Shown piece after piece: positions 37,952-51,889 of a DNA stretch of 64,000 bases. The stretch lies in assembly GCF_000264905.1 (NCBI RefSeq), contig NW_006763155.1, forward strand, positions 271,871-335,870. Direction: 5' to 3'. Each line of letters starts with the position of its first letter. The stretch's first letter is position 1. Position numbers and translations under genes: made by a program. The notes beneath the pieces were generated by a model. It saw nothing but the letters and a program-made list of their open reading frames with translations, was not told the DNA's origin and made no database searches. Origin of the DNA: Stereum hirsutum FP-91666 SS1. Taxonomy: Eukaryota > Basidiomycota > Agaricomycetes > Russulales > Stereaceae.

Positions 37952-40900
37952 AGTGGACGCGGTGGTGATCGCTTCGTGTTGCATTTTGGCACAATTCGGG
38001 CGGAGTTTCATCGCCACGTGGCCTTTGTCGCTGCCACTGCCGCCACCAATGCACCACCGTCATCACATTGACAGATTCAAATTGACCTCCTCCGTCCCTC
38101 ACTCTCGCGTCGGATTCTTCAGTGTGAAGCTCAGTCAGCACTCGCTAGCTTTCAACTCGCTCCTCAACGGTGTAGACTCTTCTTCGGCCGCACTGACGCG
38201 ACCTTTTTCTGGTATCGGGGGCCTTTAGTGCTCCGTGAAGGTTTCAACATCTGGTAACTATGTCTGTCCATTTTGTTATACTCTTTTCCTCTAACTGTTA
38301 AGTTACTGATCTAGGTACTCTTATTTTCTGACGAGACGAACCGAAAGCATCACGAACTAACGCAGCAGGTCATTCGGTGAATGGACTACGGGAGTGGAAG
38401 GAAGCACATGTCAGACGGTTGTACTGGTGCGTCCCCTTCCTGTGCCGTGTTCGGTGAGTATGCTCTGATACCTGCATGGCGTCTCTCTCTCATGTGCCGA
38501 ACTCATCTACTGCGAAATAACGGCCACGACTATACCCCTCGCTGTTTAACCACACAAACGCATCCAGGGACCGTGCCCACATCCTCGAGTGACCCCCCCC
38601 CCCCCTCATGTCGTCTCGGACGCCTTAGCACCGCTGCCAGTCAGATACAACATGGTTGACACTGATATTTCGGAGGTGCGCCCACTTGTTCCTTCCGCCC
38701 AGGCTCTATCTGTTGACCCCAGTCATTTGCATGTCACGTTCTATCCTAGCCCTTGCTGTACGCATCCTATGTCGCCGTGCTAGCTTTTGCTTGACATCTA
38801 TCCCCCGTTTTACATCGAGTGAAACGGGATGCACTGCCCCTGTCGCTCGAAATGGAAATTTATATCCAGAGATCTTGCTATCTGGCGAGCGACCACGAAA
38901 AAGGGCTTTTAGGTATACCGTCTTGCTCTTTCCGTCACATTGGTCTTGCCCAACCTTTCATATCGAGCCTCAGATCATCCCCAACCCGACCTGTCCAATT
39001 CGAATAGCCGCGATCCCCAGCAGCACATTGTTTCTCTGTCGTTAGAACAGCACGCACTCTGGGAAGGTTGCTCTGAAAGGCAGTGGTAGTGTGTGGAACT
39101 AATATAGACTACCATCAATTCTCGGCGAATTGTTAATCATGATAACTACACAGCATTTCCGACTTCTCAATGCTCAGTGCCTCCCTAAACACCGCTCTCT
39201 TTAGTCGTTCAGCCTCTCTAGCGCGGTGACTTCGACTTCTTCACGACTCAATAGCTCAATTTTTACCGCCAGGCTCCACATGATCGCCGCAACGACCGTA
39301 TTGTCGCCCACTGATCACGAAGACACTCTTCCAAAGCGTTCCTTACGCTCTCTCGACCTTCGTGTAGTGTTTGAGTCGAAAGACCTTTCTCCCTTTCTAC
39401 GACATGGCTCAGCCAAGGCCCTTATATACGCCTTGGAATCCTTCACTGTCGCCTAAACCGCCGAAAGGCTTTCCCAACTTCTGTTCCTGACTCGTCGGTT
39501 TCATTGACTGTCATACCTCATATTCCATACCGAAACCAAAATCACTGTCACCTCCGGATTTCAAGGTTCGTCTCCAAGGGTGTCGTCTTCATGCATGACC
39601 AGATACGGGTCTCCGTGGCGTTCACAATACATGCTCGCTCTTCCTTTGCGAGCTCCTGCAGATCTGATAGATGTGGCGCTACGTTGACAAGCTGCTAGCT
39701 CTCACATGGAAGTAAACTGTAGGAGCCACATCTTACTATCTCTCGACCCATTCTCACTGAAATCTACGACATTCTGCCTCATGCGGTACATGATAAAGGT
39801 TACCGTCACACGAACAGTCAAAAAACCAACACCGAAGGCTATTGCATGGCCGCCTGAATACCCTTCCTGAAATCGTTGTTCCTCCGTTACTGTATCTTTC
39901 GATTTTCCATACTCATGGTTGCCCACCCCTATGCAAGTTCAGCTTCCATCATCATTTTTGGCTGTTGCATGCTTCGCAAAAATTCTTCCCGATCTCCTTG
40001 CTCGCTCGGGTTCGAACTTGGATAGCTCATTTCGCAAGTAAGCGCGACCGCCACACTTACCCAATATAACCTCCAGCTCGCGGGTGCCACGTCCTTTCAG
40101 CCCTAACCTCTTCGCCGAGGTCTTGCGCTGGAATGTTGAAGGGGTTGTCCTTCGAGGATTTTGAAGGAGGCTTCGTCGCGTAGCTGCAAGTGCTAGCGTT
40201 GGTTGGCAATTGCGTGTATCGCCTGGTTCGAACAGTGAGACCGAGTATTCTGGGATGAAAGAGCCAGGACTACGATGCGGCGATTCCTCAGTGTCTCGGA
40301 CCGATTTGTGATACGGATGATGCGGCAAAATAGTTTAGGTCGGTGCTCCCGCGAGTTAACAGTCAGCTATGTGTCGAATATCCGTGAGTTAATCTGCTCC
40401 TCGTCACTATTTCACCGGGTCGTTGACACTTTCCAGTATCTATAGCAATTGTATGCATACGGTTCCTCATCGTCTTGTGGTGCGATCGCCCACAGAATCA
40501 GCAGTATCAGACTACTTCGAGTAGCTAACCGTGCTCATCTCTTGCCGCGGTATGCCTGCTCAAATCTCCGTGCAGCAGCCGCCACCAATGATAATATAAA
40601 GTGCATCATGACTACCATTATGGGTTTACACCCGGGGATACTCGTGTCGGCGAGTCGTCCAAGCTGTGATTGCTCTTTCGAGTACAAGAGCCTGCACTAG
40701 CGGGATTCCATTCCTGTAAAAGTGCCCAAGTGGGGCACCCCTCGCAACTTTGGCTGCACGTCGTTACTCCATACCTATCATGCCATCGATGCTTTGTATC
40801 CCGTCCCTCCCGTCCCTGTGACTCATGATCGCACCAAGACTGGCTGGGCGCTTTGCATCATCTTGTTCCTCCCATATATATGATTCACAATCGCACTAAG

Positions 40901-41835
40901 GCTAGTTGGAAACGGCATAGTCAGTGATTGAGATGCCTCGTTTCCTTTGTGCGTGCTTCTCAGCTCTACATGTATACCCAACGGATTTTCAATCTTTTGT
41001 GTCACTTGGTGCATCATACCACGATCTCAGTGACCCTGTCTATAGCGGTGTCCTATCGTACCGTCTCTGAGGGACCCATCACGGGGTTTACGCCTAATTA
41101 GTGGCAGCAGCCACAGTACCTCGGTGCATGTCACGGATATCGCTATACAATATGTGCGGGGCCTCATCTGAGGCTAGAAAGAGGGAGACGTGTGTTGTTC
41201 GTGTACACCATGGAACTAGGTCCTAGCGCTGACACCGAGGACGGCAATAGACGGTCAACCTTATCCCGCGTCAGTATCACCTCCATTCCGCTAGGTGTTT
41301 CTATTTTCTTGGAGATAATAGAAGCGTACAATCCACCCTGGGCGGCTCTTGTCGTGGGTCATCGCTTCTTCGGTCATCTGTATGGGTGAGACTCAAGTCG
41401 CCTTGTAAACGAATACCGCTGAACGTCCGCCGGAGCTCGTTCAAGGACTGTAATAAGTTCAGGAAGATTCCTTACTTCGAATGGGCGAAACATTCCAGGC
41501 GATGTGGCATGACGGGTGATGTGTGGTATGTGTGGCGTAAGATGGAATTCATTCGCCGGTTATGTCCATTAGGGGAGTCGAGTTGTTCAACCAATCAGTA
41601 AGACCGGCGATAAAGCAATCCAGTCTTTATTTGTACATCGCGAGAGGAGACTTTGAATATTCATACACGCCCATAGTCAAAAGGCCACCTCATCCCCAGA
41701 TAGTAAGGGATGTTGCGGGCAAACAAATAACGAAAATAACACTCGGTATTACCACAGCTGGAGCCTTCTACAAATTTCTCGACCGCGCCGCCGTTCAGTA
41801 TAACCTCTTCTATCCAACTACATCAACTACGCCAT
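37952..41835. other. Long gene-poor stretch
   Basis: Only short ORFs on both strands, none with a recognised family. A run of 13 cytosines lies at 38593-38605 and may be prone to sequencing error. A 129-codon minus-strand ORF (40328-39939) is Arg/Ser-rich and unsupported. The composition is like the other gene-poor blocks at 13-16 kb and 49-56 kb, which suggests decayed sequence. Confidence 0.4.
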
Positions 41836-44309
41836 CTACGCTTCAGGATTTATAGGCGTAAGTATCAATGGCATAGAAGGTTTCATGCTTCCGGAGATGA
41901 CTGGGGATGATACTGCTCCCATTAGCCAGTCAGTCGTCTTGTCGGTGGTTGAGAAGCGGAAGCTGGGTATCAAGAGGGACAGTATGATCTCTGTAAGCGG
42001 CAAGAACAGTGTGAGAAGAATGAGATAATTCTGCAAGGCAGAGTGAGACGGCGAAAGAACCCACTGATCTCCATTTGCGAGAACTTGAAGCCACTGAACG
42101 ACAGCATGTTAATATTGGGCTTATGTTGAAATCGGAAGGTAAAGGCATACATGCAAGCTCTTCCGCCCCCCAAAAATGTCAACCTAAGTCAGAGGTGTAG
42201 CGCGTTAGGTAAGTATAGACAATAGGGGGGTGTTGTGGGGCATTTTCGGTACGTACATGTTCGAGTATACGCCTGGAATGTGCGCATTGATGACGCTCTC
42301 CGGAAGGGGCGAGAGCCATCGCTCAGGCTTCCACTCGGTCGCATCGGGACCCCATATGAGTGGGTCCGTGTTTAACGTCTGAATGGCGACAAAAACGGTC
42401 GAGTTCTTTGGGATGAGAATCTCGTTGATAGTACTGCCATCGTTGGCCCTGATGGGTGTGCTCAACGGGAGCATTGCGTCTTTGCGTGCGCTGAACAGAG
42501 ATATAAGATTCATTACATCGTCATAGTCAAGAAGATAAACTCACATCCTGGGAGTTTGAGTTATCGGTGGATAGCTGAATGATCTTCAATTAATAGGGAG
42601 ATAATGTGATCGTGAAATGTACAACTTACGCGCGAAGAGTTTCCCTACAGATAGCCTCCAGATATGGAAGCGCATGGAGGTCGTCGTAGTCGAGGTCACC
42701 ACCGTACTCCTTTCGAGCGTCAATTAACTCTTGACGCAGCCTATCCTGGACCTTAGGATTCAGAGACAATAGCAACATGATGCGAGACAATGCGGAAGAC
42801 GTCGTGTCCATCGCGGAGAAAACTAAAGTTCTACAATAGATGGGTGATTAGTCTGGCACATAAAACTGTTAGCTTACGTATACGAGACTCACGACATCTG
42901 CCCAAGTAACTCGTAGTCGGGCATACGGTCGGCCTCATGAGCGTTCAGATTCGATCGCACTAGGAAATAAAGATGACAGATCCAGATATTTTGGTCAACA
43001 TTAGTACTTTGTAACAGATGCAGAGCTCACTCAAAACACTCATAATATCCCGGCCTTCACCGATCTGTTGAACAACTGTGTCATCTCCCTTCTCCAATGC
43101 CGCCTTCTTGAGGTAGAATATTTTCTTCGACGTCTCATCCATGGCTTTGGTAGCCTTGATCAAGAGCTGTACATTTTTCGAGGGCAAGAACCGTACGGCC
43201 CAGCGGCGGAAGGAAGGGGTGCCGATATTGCACACATATGGAAGGATCTGTCGTAAGATCGGAATTGCCCCAAAGGCCGGGCTATTTATCCATGCTGGAG
43301 TCAGCTCACTCCTAGAGTATATGACTTTGGTATATATCATAAGACGCACAAGAGCATCTTGACTGCTGCCGCATATTGGTTTGATTTCGTTTCGTCGAGC
43401 GTCTCGAAGGAGTATCCGAGTCCGCTCTGGCCTACGATCTCTAGCGCAACGCGTGTCATCCATTCCTTGACATCGATCTCCTGCGGACCGTTGGCTAACT
43501 TGGTCTGCAGAATATCATGAAGCTGTTATGCGAGAAAAACAATATACTCAGCCCGAGCGGTGAATCTAAGAGCAGAGGTGCTCACCTGGTGCGTGATTTT
43601 ATAGAATACCGGTATCATATACCGCATGTGATTGGCCGAGAAAATAGGAACAAGGAGCTTCCGCTGGCGGCGATGGAGGGTGCCTAAAGGAGGTCGTCAA
43701 TGGAGAAAGCTATCATAGATCTTACGGAGGAGCTAACCGAGTGTTCCCAATAATCCCGGACCGAAGAATATCTTATTAGCCCTGAAAAGAGGTTTCCCTA
43801 TCTAGTGCTTGCTCGCTGAATATAAGGCATTAAACCTACTCGATGAATGCGTCTGTCTCTTCGAAAACATCCTGATCCTTTATCAGAATATTGTACAGGG
43901 CCTTCGGGTCTCCGATGTGGAGCTGAGCGTCCTAAAGTGGGTTGTCAGACCGGTCCAATACAGATGATGAGCTTTAGTGGAGTGGCGTACGCCAAAGAAT
44001 CCCCAGATTTTGGTCACCCTTCCATATTTCTGGACCATGGATTTGTGAAACTCCCAACCGTGCAGGCTAAATACCTGTCGGAGGTTACCTGGGGAAGAAG
44101 ATAGTTAGAAACTCACAATGTATATTCAATGCAATTTGAGACTACTTACCGTATGCAAACGACTGGGATGCAGGTCCCGGGATGTTACGCAGATGATATT
44201 GCCTGTACCAATGGTGTACTTGAGATAGAATCACGACGACAACGGACGTTACTAGCAGTGTAGCAGTCGTGACAGCGAACAACTTCAGAAATGTGACGTT
44301 GAGTAGCAT
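41836..44309 (-). CDS. Cytochrome P450 monooxygenase, copy 2
   Basis: This multi-exon paralogue of the P450 at 6443 has matching introns wherever I compared them, including the splits inside the haem motif and after QMEI. It has an N-terminal anchor (LFAVTTATLLVTSVVVVIL), hinge RNIPGPASQ, I-helix MDTTSSALS, K-helix ETLR, PERW and the haem motif FLGGGRACM spliced to GFKFSQ. The C-terminus has two extra residues compared with copy 1. The reading frame is intact, so both copies are probably functional microsomal monooxygenases. It is transcribed divergently from the aryl-alcohol-oxidase-like gene at 45684. The two P450s lie about 33 kb apart in opposite orientation with a transposon-like gene and inverted repeats between them, which suggests rearrangement after duplication. 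Confidence 0.92.
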
Positions 44310-45056
44310 GGTTTCCAGGGGTTGAAGGAGCAGAAGATGGATGAGGCCTTGAATCAGTGTGTAAAAGAGGGAGGCGACTCCTTGAAGTTATAAGTTCTGA
44401 AGGTAGCCGTACATCAACGCGCTAGCCAGACCGGAACATCTATAGAAAAAGAGGGGAGTCAGCACTGATTGAGAATTGTACATGGTTTTCGTAGTGGTTC
44501 ATCATGACAACAACATTTTACGTGTCTGAATAGGATTAAGTCCTCAAAAGCCTTGTACAGGTGCTTGCCTTTGTGGTCCAAAAAGGTCAAAGGCCGCTGA
44601 AGATTCAATTCCCGTCTCCGCGCAATTCAAAACGGTGTACATATTTGGAGATAAGTAGTAGAGCGCCAGGATGGGCGCAGTGATGGGCCTAAAACTTCGT
44701 TAGAGATCATGTTGGACCAAAAACTATGGGTACTAGGACTATCAAAGAAGGAGTCATCGACGACTTTCCATATTCCTCGTCTTCGACCCCCTTCAAACTT
44801 CCACACGAAACATTCATGGCGCAACAACAAGTGATGTCATTTAGATGGCGCAAAAGATTAAGACTGGGATTTTTGCAGTACCGGGGCAAGCACTCGCGAG
44901 CCTATGAACCGACGAGTTGGTTGGTCCCAGTGGACCTATAGATAAATGCCCCTCATAGGTTATGGATGCTTTGTGGACCATGTGTCCATTGTGGAAAGGG
45001 ATTCAATGGACCCCACACATATCTGAGTAAGTCGTGTGGAAGCTCTATTTAGAGGA

Positions 45057-45090
45057 GAGCACTCCAAGTAAATTCTACCTTGGAGCGCTC
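45057..45090. promoter_or_regulatory. Hairpin or palindromic site in the divergent promoter
   Basis: GAGCACTCCAAG (45057-45068) pairs with CTTGGAGCGCTC (45079-45090) with one mismatch, and the loop is 10 nt. It could be a dimeric transcription-factor site or a small structured element. Confidence 0.4.
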
Positions 45091-45579
45091 CAGGGACGCG
45101 ACATTTCTAAAAGGCAGATACAGCCAGCACGACGAGAATTTGCATTGACCTATTATCAGGCTTCGACTGGTATGGTAATCTTTTAACTAAAAGAAGAAGC
45201 GGATAATACGCAGCCGAGAGTGTGGTTCTGAGTCAGCCACCACGAAGGTGAGTCGGAGATAGTCGGAGCTGTAAACCAGTGACCCCGTGTCAACGAGCAG
45301 TCAACGTCGGCGCTGTGGCAAACGATCGTGCCTGCTCTCGTAGAATGTAGGGCTATCCGGTTGAGGGCGCTATATTCTGCCTGGCCAGTCCGTATGCCCC
45401 TTTGAAACAATGGCTGTGGCTTTTTCGTCGTCACAGTCATCGATGCTGGAGGCTTTGGGGTTCAGCGGTCTCATCACGCATGGTCTTTTACGTGAACGCC
45501 TCTCGCTCAACGGTTTCACTAGCTATGGCATGTACCTGAAGATACACAGGCTTACTGGTCTGCAATATTGACTTTGTCG

Positions 45580-45586
45580 TATAAAG
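45580..45586 (+). promoter_or_regulatory. TATA box of the secreted GMC gene
   Basis: TATAAAG lies about 100 bp upstream of ATG 45684. Confidence 0.5.
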
Positions 45587-45683
45587 AGCCGAATTGTGGA
45601 GGAAAGTTTAAAAGCATTATCACAAGAGATCTCATCCTCCCCAACCTATTCGATTTCGTCGTTGATTATACCGTGACGCTATC

Positions 45684-48402
45684 ATGCCATCATCCCGCTA
45701 TCATACTCTATTAGTAGGCCTGCTTCTCTTCGCTACCTCGGCCATCGGTGCACTGTATGAAGACCCATCGAGTATCCCCCAAAGTGTAGCATACGACTAC
45801 ATCATTGTTGGAGGTAAGTTGTCATGCCGGATCCGATTTCTTTACAGACGCTAATCGGAGAACAATCACCGTTCATTGTTCCCAGCCGGGGCTGCTGGTG
45901 GTCTGCTATCCAACAGGCTGACTGAGTCCTCTGATGTGAAGGTTCTTTTGATCGAAGCGGGACCAAGGTACGCCGCTCTGAATCTCGAACGTTTCGTGTT
46001 CCGACTGATGGAGGATGCCTCGATACAGTGACTACAATAATATCGACATCCAGATTCCCAGGCTCGGCGCTGGAGGAATAAATGACCCTCAATTTGTGAG
46101 AAATCCACTTCATACCAATCTGCCATCTTGACTGACCGTCTGTGAGCTTTCAGGACTGGAACTTCACGACTACGGCTGTCGAAGGTTTAAATAATCGAAC
46201 GCTCGAATATGCTCGCGGATACGTCTTGGGAGGCTCTACATCTATCAGTGAGGGGTACACCCTACGTATCCATTACAACGTGCTAAAATCTGCGTAGACT
46301 TCATGGCGTACAGTCGGGGTACGCGCGACGATTACGACCGCTGGGCCAACATCACTGAAGACAGAGGTTGGTCTTGGGATAACCTCTTCCCCTACATGAT
46401 TAAGGTGAGAAATGCACTGCCCAGCATATATAATCCCTAATTATTGTCTGATTTTTTGTGGGCGCATCTCTATCAGATGGAGAATTTGACAGCGCCGTCC
46501 GACCACCGTAATACTACTGGAGAATATGATCCCGCTGTACATGGTTACAACGGTATGTTATGCTGTACCATGCTATCACAAGCTCGATCCACTCATTATT
46601 CACTTCATACACAGGACAGCTTGGGACCAGTATGACAGGGATATTGCTGCCCACAGACGGAAGAGTCTTCAACGCATCTGCACAACTGGCAGACGAATAT
46701 CCATTCAATCTCGATGTGAACTCTGGGAACCCTATTGGGATTAGTAAGTCGCAGTGCCTCATATTGTTTAGAATTCACTTCTCATTATTGTCACATTTGT
46801 TCAACACAGGCTGGGCCCAGACTACGGTTCATCCCATTTGTAGTATCATTGTCAATTTTTGCTCATACCTTGTCCACAGATTGCGGATGGTGCGCGTTCG
46901 AGCTCCGCCAGGGACTTCATCGCCCCAGCTCTTTCACGCTCAAATCTCGACGTCGTGGTCAACACCCACGTCACAAAGATTGTCCAAACTGGGACACAGG
47001 ACAATCTTCCTGTGTTCCTCGGAGTGAACTTCGCGCATAATGCTTCCAGTAAGCGTACTCCATGTCTATCTACATTTGATTAATAACGATTTGGCCATAT
47101 TGCAAGGTCCTGTGTTCTCGTTGAATGCCACTCGTGAAGTTATTCTATCCGCAGGGCCCTTTCAGACACCACACCTGCGTGAGTCTAGCGCACTTCTCAT
47201 GTAAAAATACATATTTGCCTCACATTATTGGACACCACCATAGTAATGTTGTCTGGTATCGGAGACTCTGATGTTTTGTCTGAAGTTGGTATCCAAACTA
47301 TAGTCGATCTTAAGGATGTTGGGAAGAACCTACAGGCAAGCCACCGTTTTGCTCCTCTGATTCTATCAGGGTTGAATCACTGAAGCATTGCACTTACAGG
47401 ACCACCCGCTCATGACCTCGAGCTGGACAGTCAGTTCCAACGACACTCTCGATGATCTCTCTCGAAACGCCACCCTTGAAAACGAGACCTTGAACGAGTG
47501 GCTCGTCAATCGTACTGGAGCAGATGTGATATCTGCTGGTAACCAATGGGGATGGTTGAGGCTGCCCGATAACGCCAGTATTTTCGAAAACACCACCGAT
47601 CCTAGTGCTGGACCTACGTCGGCACATTATGAGATGATATTCACGGTCAGTCATTTTATCCATATTTCATGTATATGTTGACGCTTAACTCTGGTCTCCC
47701 TCCAGAACAACTTTCTGTCATTCATCGAACCTGAGCCCACGAATGGAAGCTTCTTCACAATGTTCACCAACGTTGTCTCCACTTCGTCCCGTAATATTTC
47801 TCTTTTTACATCGAACAGAATGACCCTCATGCCGTAACACTTGCGTCGTAGGCGGATCTGTTAGCCTCAACAGCACCAACCCTTTCGACCAGCCAATAAT
47901 CTCGCCAAACCTTCTCGCCACCGAATTTGACATCTTCAACATGCGTGAAGCCCTCAAATCCGCGCGACGATTCATGGCTGCACCCGCCTGGTCGGACTGG
48001 ATTATTGGGGAGTATGGGGACTTTGCACAGGCGCAAACCGATGATGAACTCGATGCATATATTAGGGCGCAGGCGTACACGAATTCGCATGGCTCGTGCA
48101 CTGTGCCTATGGGAAAGACCGGAAATGATACGTCGAGGGGGAGTGGAGCGTTGAATTCGGATTTGACAGTGAAGCAAACGGTCGGTTTGAGGGTAGTGGA
48201 TTCCACAATATTTGTTCGTACTCATATTCTAGCTCTGTTACTGTTCGAGTGTAGCGATATAATACTGATTGCTAACTTTCTCTTGTTTCTATAGCCTCGG
48301 ATCCCCGCAGCGCACACGCAGACGCCGACATATATTGTCGCCGAGCGCGCTGCTGATTTAATAAAGGCTGCGGATCGTCGTTATAACACGACCTCCCTTT
48401 GA
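45684..48402 (+). CDS. Secreted GMC oxidoreductase, aryl-alcohol-oxidase type (AA3_2-like)
   Basis: This multi-exon gene has stop TGA at 48400-48402. A signal peptide (LLVGLLLFATSAIGAL, residues about 8-23) is followed by the FAD-binding DYIIVGAGAAGGLLSNRL, then the GMC blocks YVLGGSTSINFMAYSRG and SGIGDSDVLSEVGI. The catalytic His pair is present in NSHGSCTVPMG and PAAHTQTPTY. Many N-glycosylation sequons fit an exported protein. The family oxidises aromatic or allylic alcohols or sugars and reduces O2 or quinones. A 28-bp exon before IADGARSSSARDF (about 46809-46836) ends at a weak GTTCAT donor, and this choice alone restores the conserved frame. The gene appears intact. It is of a different subfamily from the intracellular alcohol oxidase at 18970. 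Confidence 0.9.
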
Positions 48403-51400
48403 TTCCCATGGAAAGGATAAAGTACCCCTTTTCGGGACGTTGTACATGTACGATCGGAAACACTCAGTGTATTTAACTCTCTTGCTTGACATCTGTTATT
48501 AATTTGTTCGGGTGTGATTCATTCTTACACCGCACACCCGTAATTCATCAGATATCACTGCGTCTATATGCTAGGCAGAGTCAGTACATCTAGTCATCCA
48601 GCCATAATACGTGACCTACCATTTGTATGTACAGGCGTAGGCGGTGCAGATAGCAAGAAGTCATACTGATGATCAAGGGAAGTAGACGTCGCAGGTAGAT
48701 CATCACTGAAACTGAAGGTGTAACCAACGAACACAGTAGAGCACGAGGTAGGCCTAAGTCGTTGAAGAGTCTGCGTCGTATGCCTGGGTGAGTTATCAAA
48801 TAGAGGGCAGCGGATCTATGAGGTCTGGTCAGAACGACATTGAAAGCATCAAAAGCTTCACGGAGATTGCGTACCTGTCAAATAAAAGCGCGCGGGCAAT
48901 GCGTGACGGCTGGTAACAGCCGTGCTACCCACTTCTAATACAGATACACACAGGTGTTCAGTAACAGACCTGAAATCGTGTAACAACGAGATTTACTCAC
49001 ATTCATCCACACATGATCGTCCCTTTGGGACTCACCGGCGGCTCGAAGCTCAATCTCAAGAGATCAGCATAAGCTGAAATCATCTATCAACCTTCTATCA
49101 CGCTTTGCAACAATCATGACGCAGACTTCCGAAAGGCACTACCTTAGTCGTCCTTTATCTCTTCGATCAGTCACTGTGAGGGTATCAGTCTCGGAGTGCA
49201 CGTATAGAGCCGCGGTACCAGCATTCTTCCATCGAGCTGATGTTCTCCACTGAGTATTTTGCGGTACGTCGCTCCCGGGGCAAGTCGTGTGGATGTTACA
49301 GCGACCAGGACACTGGACAGATGAAGTGTGGACTAGTGATGGTTCGGTCGTTGTGGCGGTGGCGTTGAGGCTAGCATGGAATCGAGGAAAATTGTCCGTC
49401 GCAACGGCACCAACGACCAGGAGAGGGCTAAACGAAGCAGTCGACAGGAATGTCATTTATGTACAGCTGTCGATGAGGCGATGCGGGATTTAGCACTCAG
49501 GAAGCGGGACTGGTTTCTCTTCTGTATGACGAAATAGGACGCAGCTTTGGAAACGAGTACCGAGCAGCGCTACTCATTCGCTGTTGACCATCTCGTGGTC
49601 GAAGGTCGTGAATGGATACCATTCCGTTGCAAGATTTTGAGTCTTTAAGGTGAGGTAGGTCAACGGAGTACCAGGCCCCAGACGACCTGCGTTCAACGTA
49701 GTAGTGAGTACGTCTGCCATCGGTTCAGATAGAACCGAAGGACACACGCGCTAATCCACTACTCTCCCACATGCATCGTCTAGCACTCCGTTTGATGAAC
49801 CTATTCGCTTGTAAATGGCCAACACTGTTGTCTGTGTCCTATCTCTAACCTAGTCTCGAAATCCAGACTCCAAGATCGAGGAAGACAATCGTTCCTCTTC
49901 ACTATAGATCTCTAACCCCTCCTCGGACTCACGGGCGGCATCCAAGTATGACTATATTCCGAACTTGAGAAAGCAGAGATGTTGTAAGTTTCGTGAGCGT
50001 CGGCAACGAGAAAGTGTCGATATATTCTTCGAGGGAAATGATCGAGTTTGTGTGAACACCGTCCGATATCGGAAACGGACGCGAGGGAGTGTGGAGTGCT
50101 GAATAGAGTGATTGGCATAATAATTTCGAGGCACTTCAGATGAGAGCGGTGGCGGTGGATTTCACTATTAGTGCAATCGCATTGTAAGGCTGACCAAATG
50201 TAAACGGGACTAGCGCGAAACGTCCCTTCCACGTCGTCGATCGACTACCAACTCAATCTCCACCAAGCATTTCCTCCGCGTCCTCAGCCTTACCAAACCA
50301 CGTTCTCCTGGTCGATTCTGTGTCGCTACCTGTAGGATGCGAAGACCCTACAGACGATGACCTGGAACAGTCCAGAACAAGGACGAGGATGCCGTCCCTC
50401 GAGCTCCATCACGACCGCACCCCAACACTAAATAACACTGAACCACCACAGTTCAGAAGCTCCTCACGATATAGATCGATCTTATCTCCTCCGTGAACGT
50501 CGATCTATGCACAGGATACATGCTGTCGAATTTTTGGCGCCGTGTCGACGTCAGGAGATGAGGCGAAGGAGAACGTGGTGTCTTTGGTGGTGGGTGCGCC
50601 AGTGTGGCGGTGGCGTAGTCTGGTACTGGCGGAAAATGTAGGAGTGCGAAGTTCAGGATATGGACAGACTGAAAATATGGTAAGAAGCATAACAGGCCAA
50701 GGGAAGAGGGAATATACTCGTGCATGAGCGGAGGGGGCCGGTGAGGATGGCGGAGGCGTTGCTGACTTGGAAACTGGCAGGACACAGGCAAAAGAAGAAG
50801 AATGGACGACCGGCGCGTGTTCGAAGATTCTCTGAACTATTTTGTGGTGAATATGCATGAGTATTCCCAAAAGGGAGGGAGCGATGAGGACGAAAAATCA
50901 ACGTACCAGGCAGATCGCAAGAAGAGAGAGGAAATAGCACGGTCATAATGCGTGATAATTCGGCAACAGGAAGGAGCAAGTTGGCTCGCGCCGCCGTGAA
51001 GCTGGAGGTGCCGCGGGCCAGAGAGATTGGGCGACCATGTAACGATAGGATAACTTGCTTCCTCGTTCCCACAGCTAGTCAGAACGAGTAGACATTCAGT
51101 AAGACCGCCACCTTAGACTGAGAACATCGCCTTGTTGTCCCTTTCGTGATGGGCCACAGAAAGATGTGAAGGTACGATGGATCAGAAGTATTTCTATAAT
51201 ATTTCAATGCTAGAAGTTCATCCAGACAGTTAGTATCCTGCTTTATACGAGAGAACTCGATCTAACAGAGGCAGACCAAGCTGTAGTGAGTTCGGTGCGT
51301 CCCATTCTGATCGTACGTCAGTCAAACACGACTTCAAGTACTCTAGGTCGAGACGTGTATGCTTGCAAGGAGCTATTCACAGACTGAGTGATAGGAACGA

Positions 51401-51889
51401 AGGCGAGACACTAGATAAAGGAGAGACGTCGAACGACAAGCATATCGACAACCGCGACTCGACTTCGGTTGAGAGGCGGGTGCGGAGTTTAGCGGAGTTT
51501 CATCATTCGACACGTGATGAGGTAGGTTTTCCGCCAATTTGTATCGATTTTCGCGTCCTTCTTCGTCGACACTCCTCAATACCCCGTTGTGAATGTAATA
51601 GTACGTCTTCACTTCTTCCTCTACAGTGAAGTACTAACTGAAGCTGTATCATTTTTCAGTGTATCTCTCAGCGCGGACTCCCCGTCCGAGACTTCCTGCC
51701 GGCGACGAAGATCCATCACAAGGGCCAGCCGCATCGCTACATCACGCCCGAAGGTAGATTCAATGACTAGACCACAGTGGACCATATTTCGCTGGGTGCG
51801 CCCTCTATCGCGTCTCCTCCACTGTTCCTTGTCCAACCGTCGTTACTGATTTCTCTCTGACGTAGAGTCTTACTCAACCATCATATGAA
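48403..51889. other. Gene-poor stretch
   Basis: There are short ORFs on both strands. Minus-strand frames between 51070 and 50450 are Ser/Pro-rich and lack recognisable domains. I could not build a gene. Confidence 0.4.

Larger units (their letters stand above)
44310..45683. other. Divergent promoter region of P450-2 and the secreted GMC gene
   Basis: This 1.37-kb stretch lies between two divergently transcribed genes. It contains only short unsupported ORFs, a strong 12-bp hairpin (45057-45090) and a TATA box for the rightward gene. Shared regulatory sites would be expected here. Confidence 0.6.

Noticed and set aside
38593..38605. 13-C homopolymer
   Set aside because: It is probably simple sequence or a sequencing artefact and is not linked to a gene.
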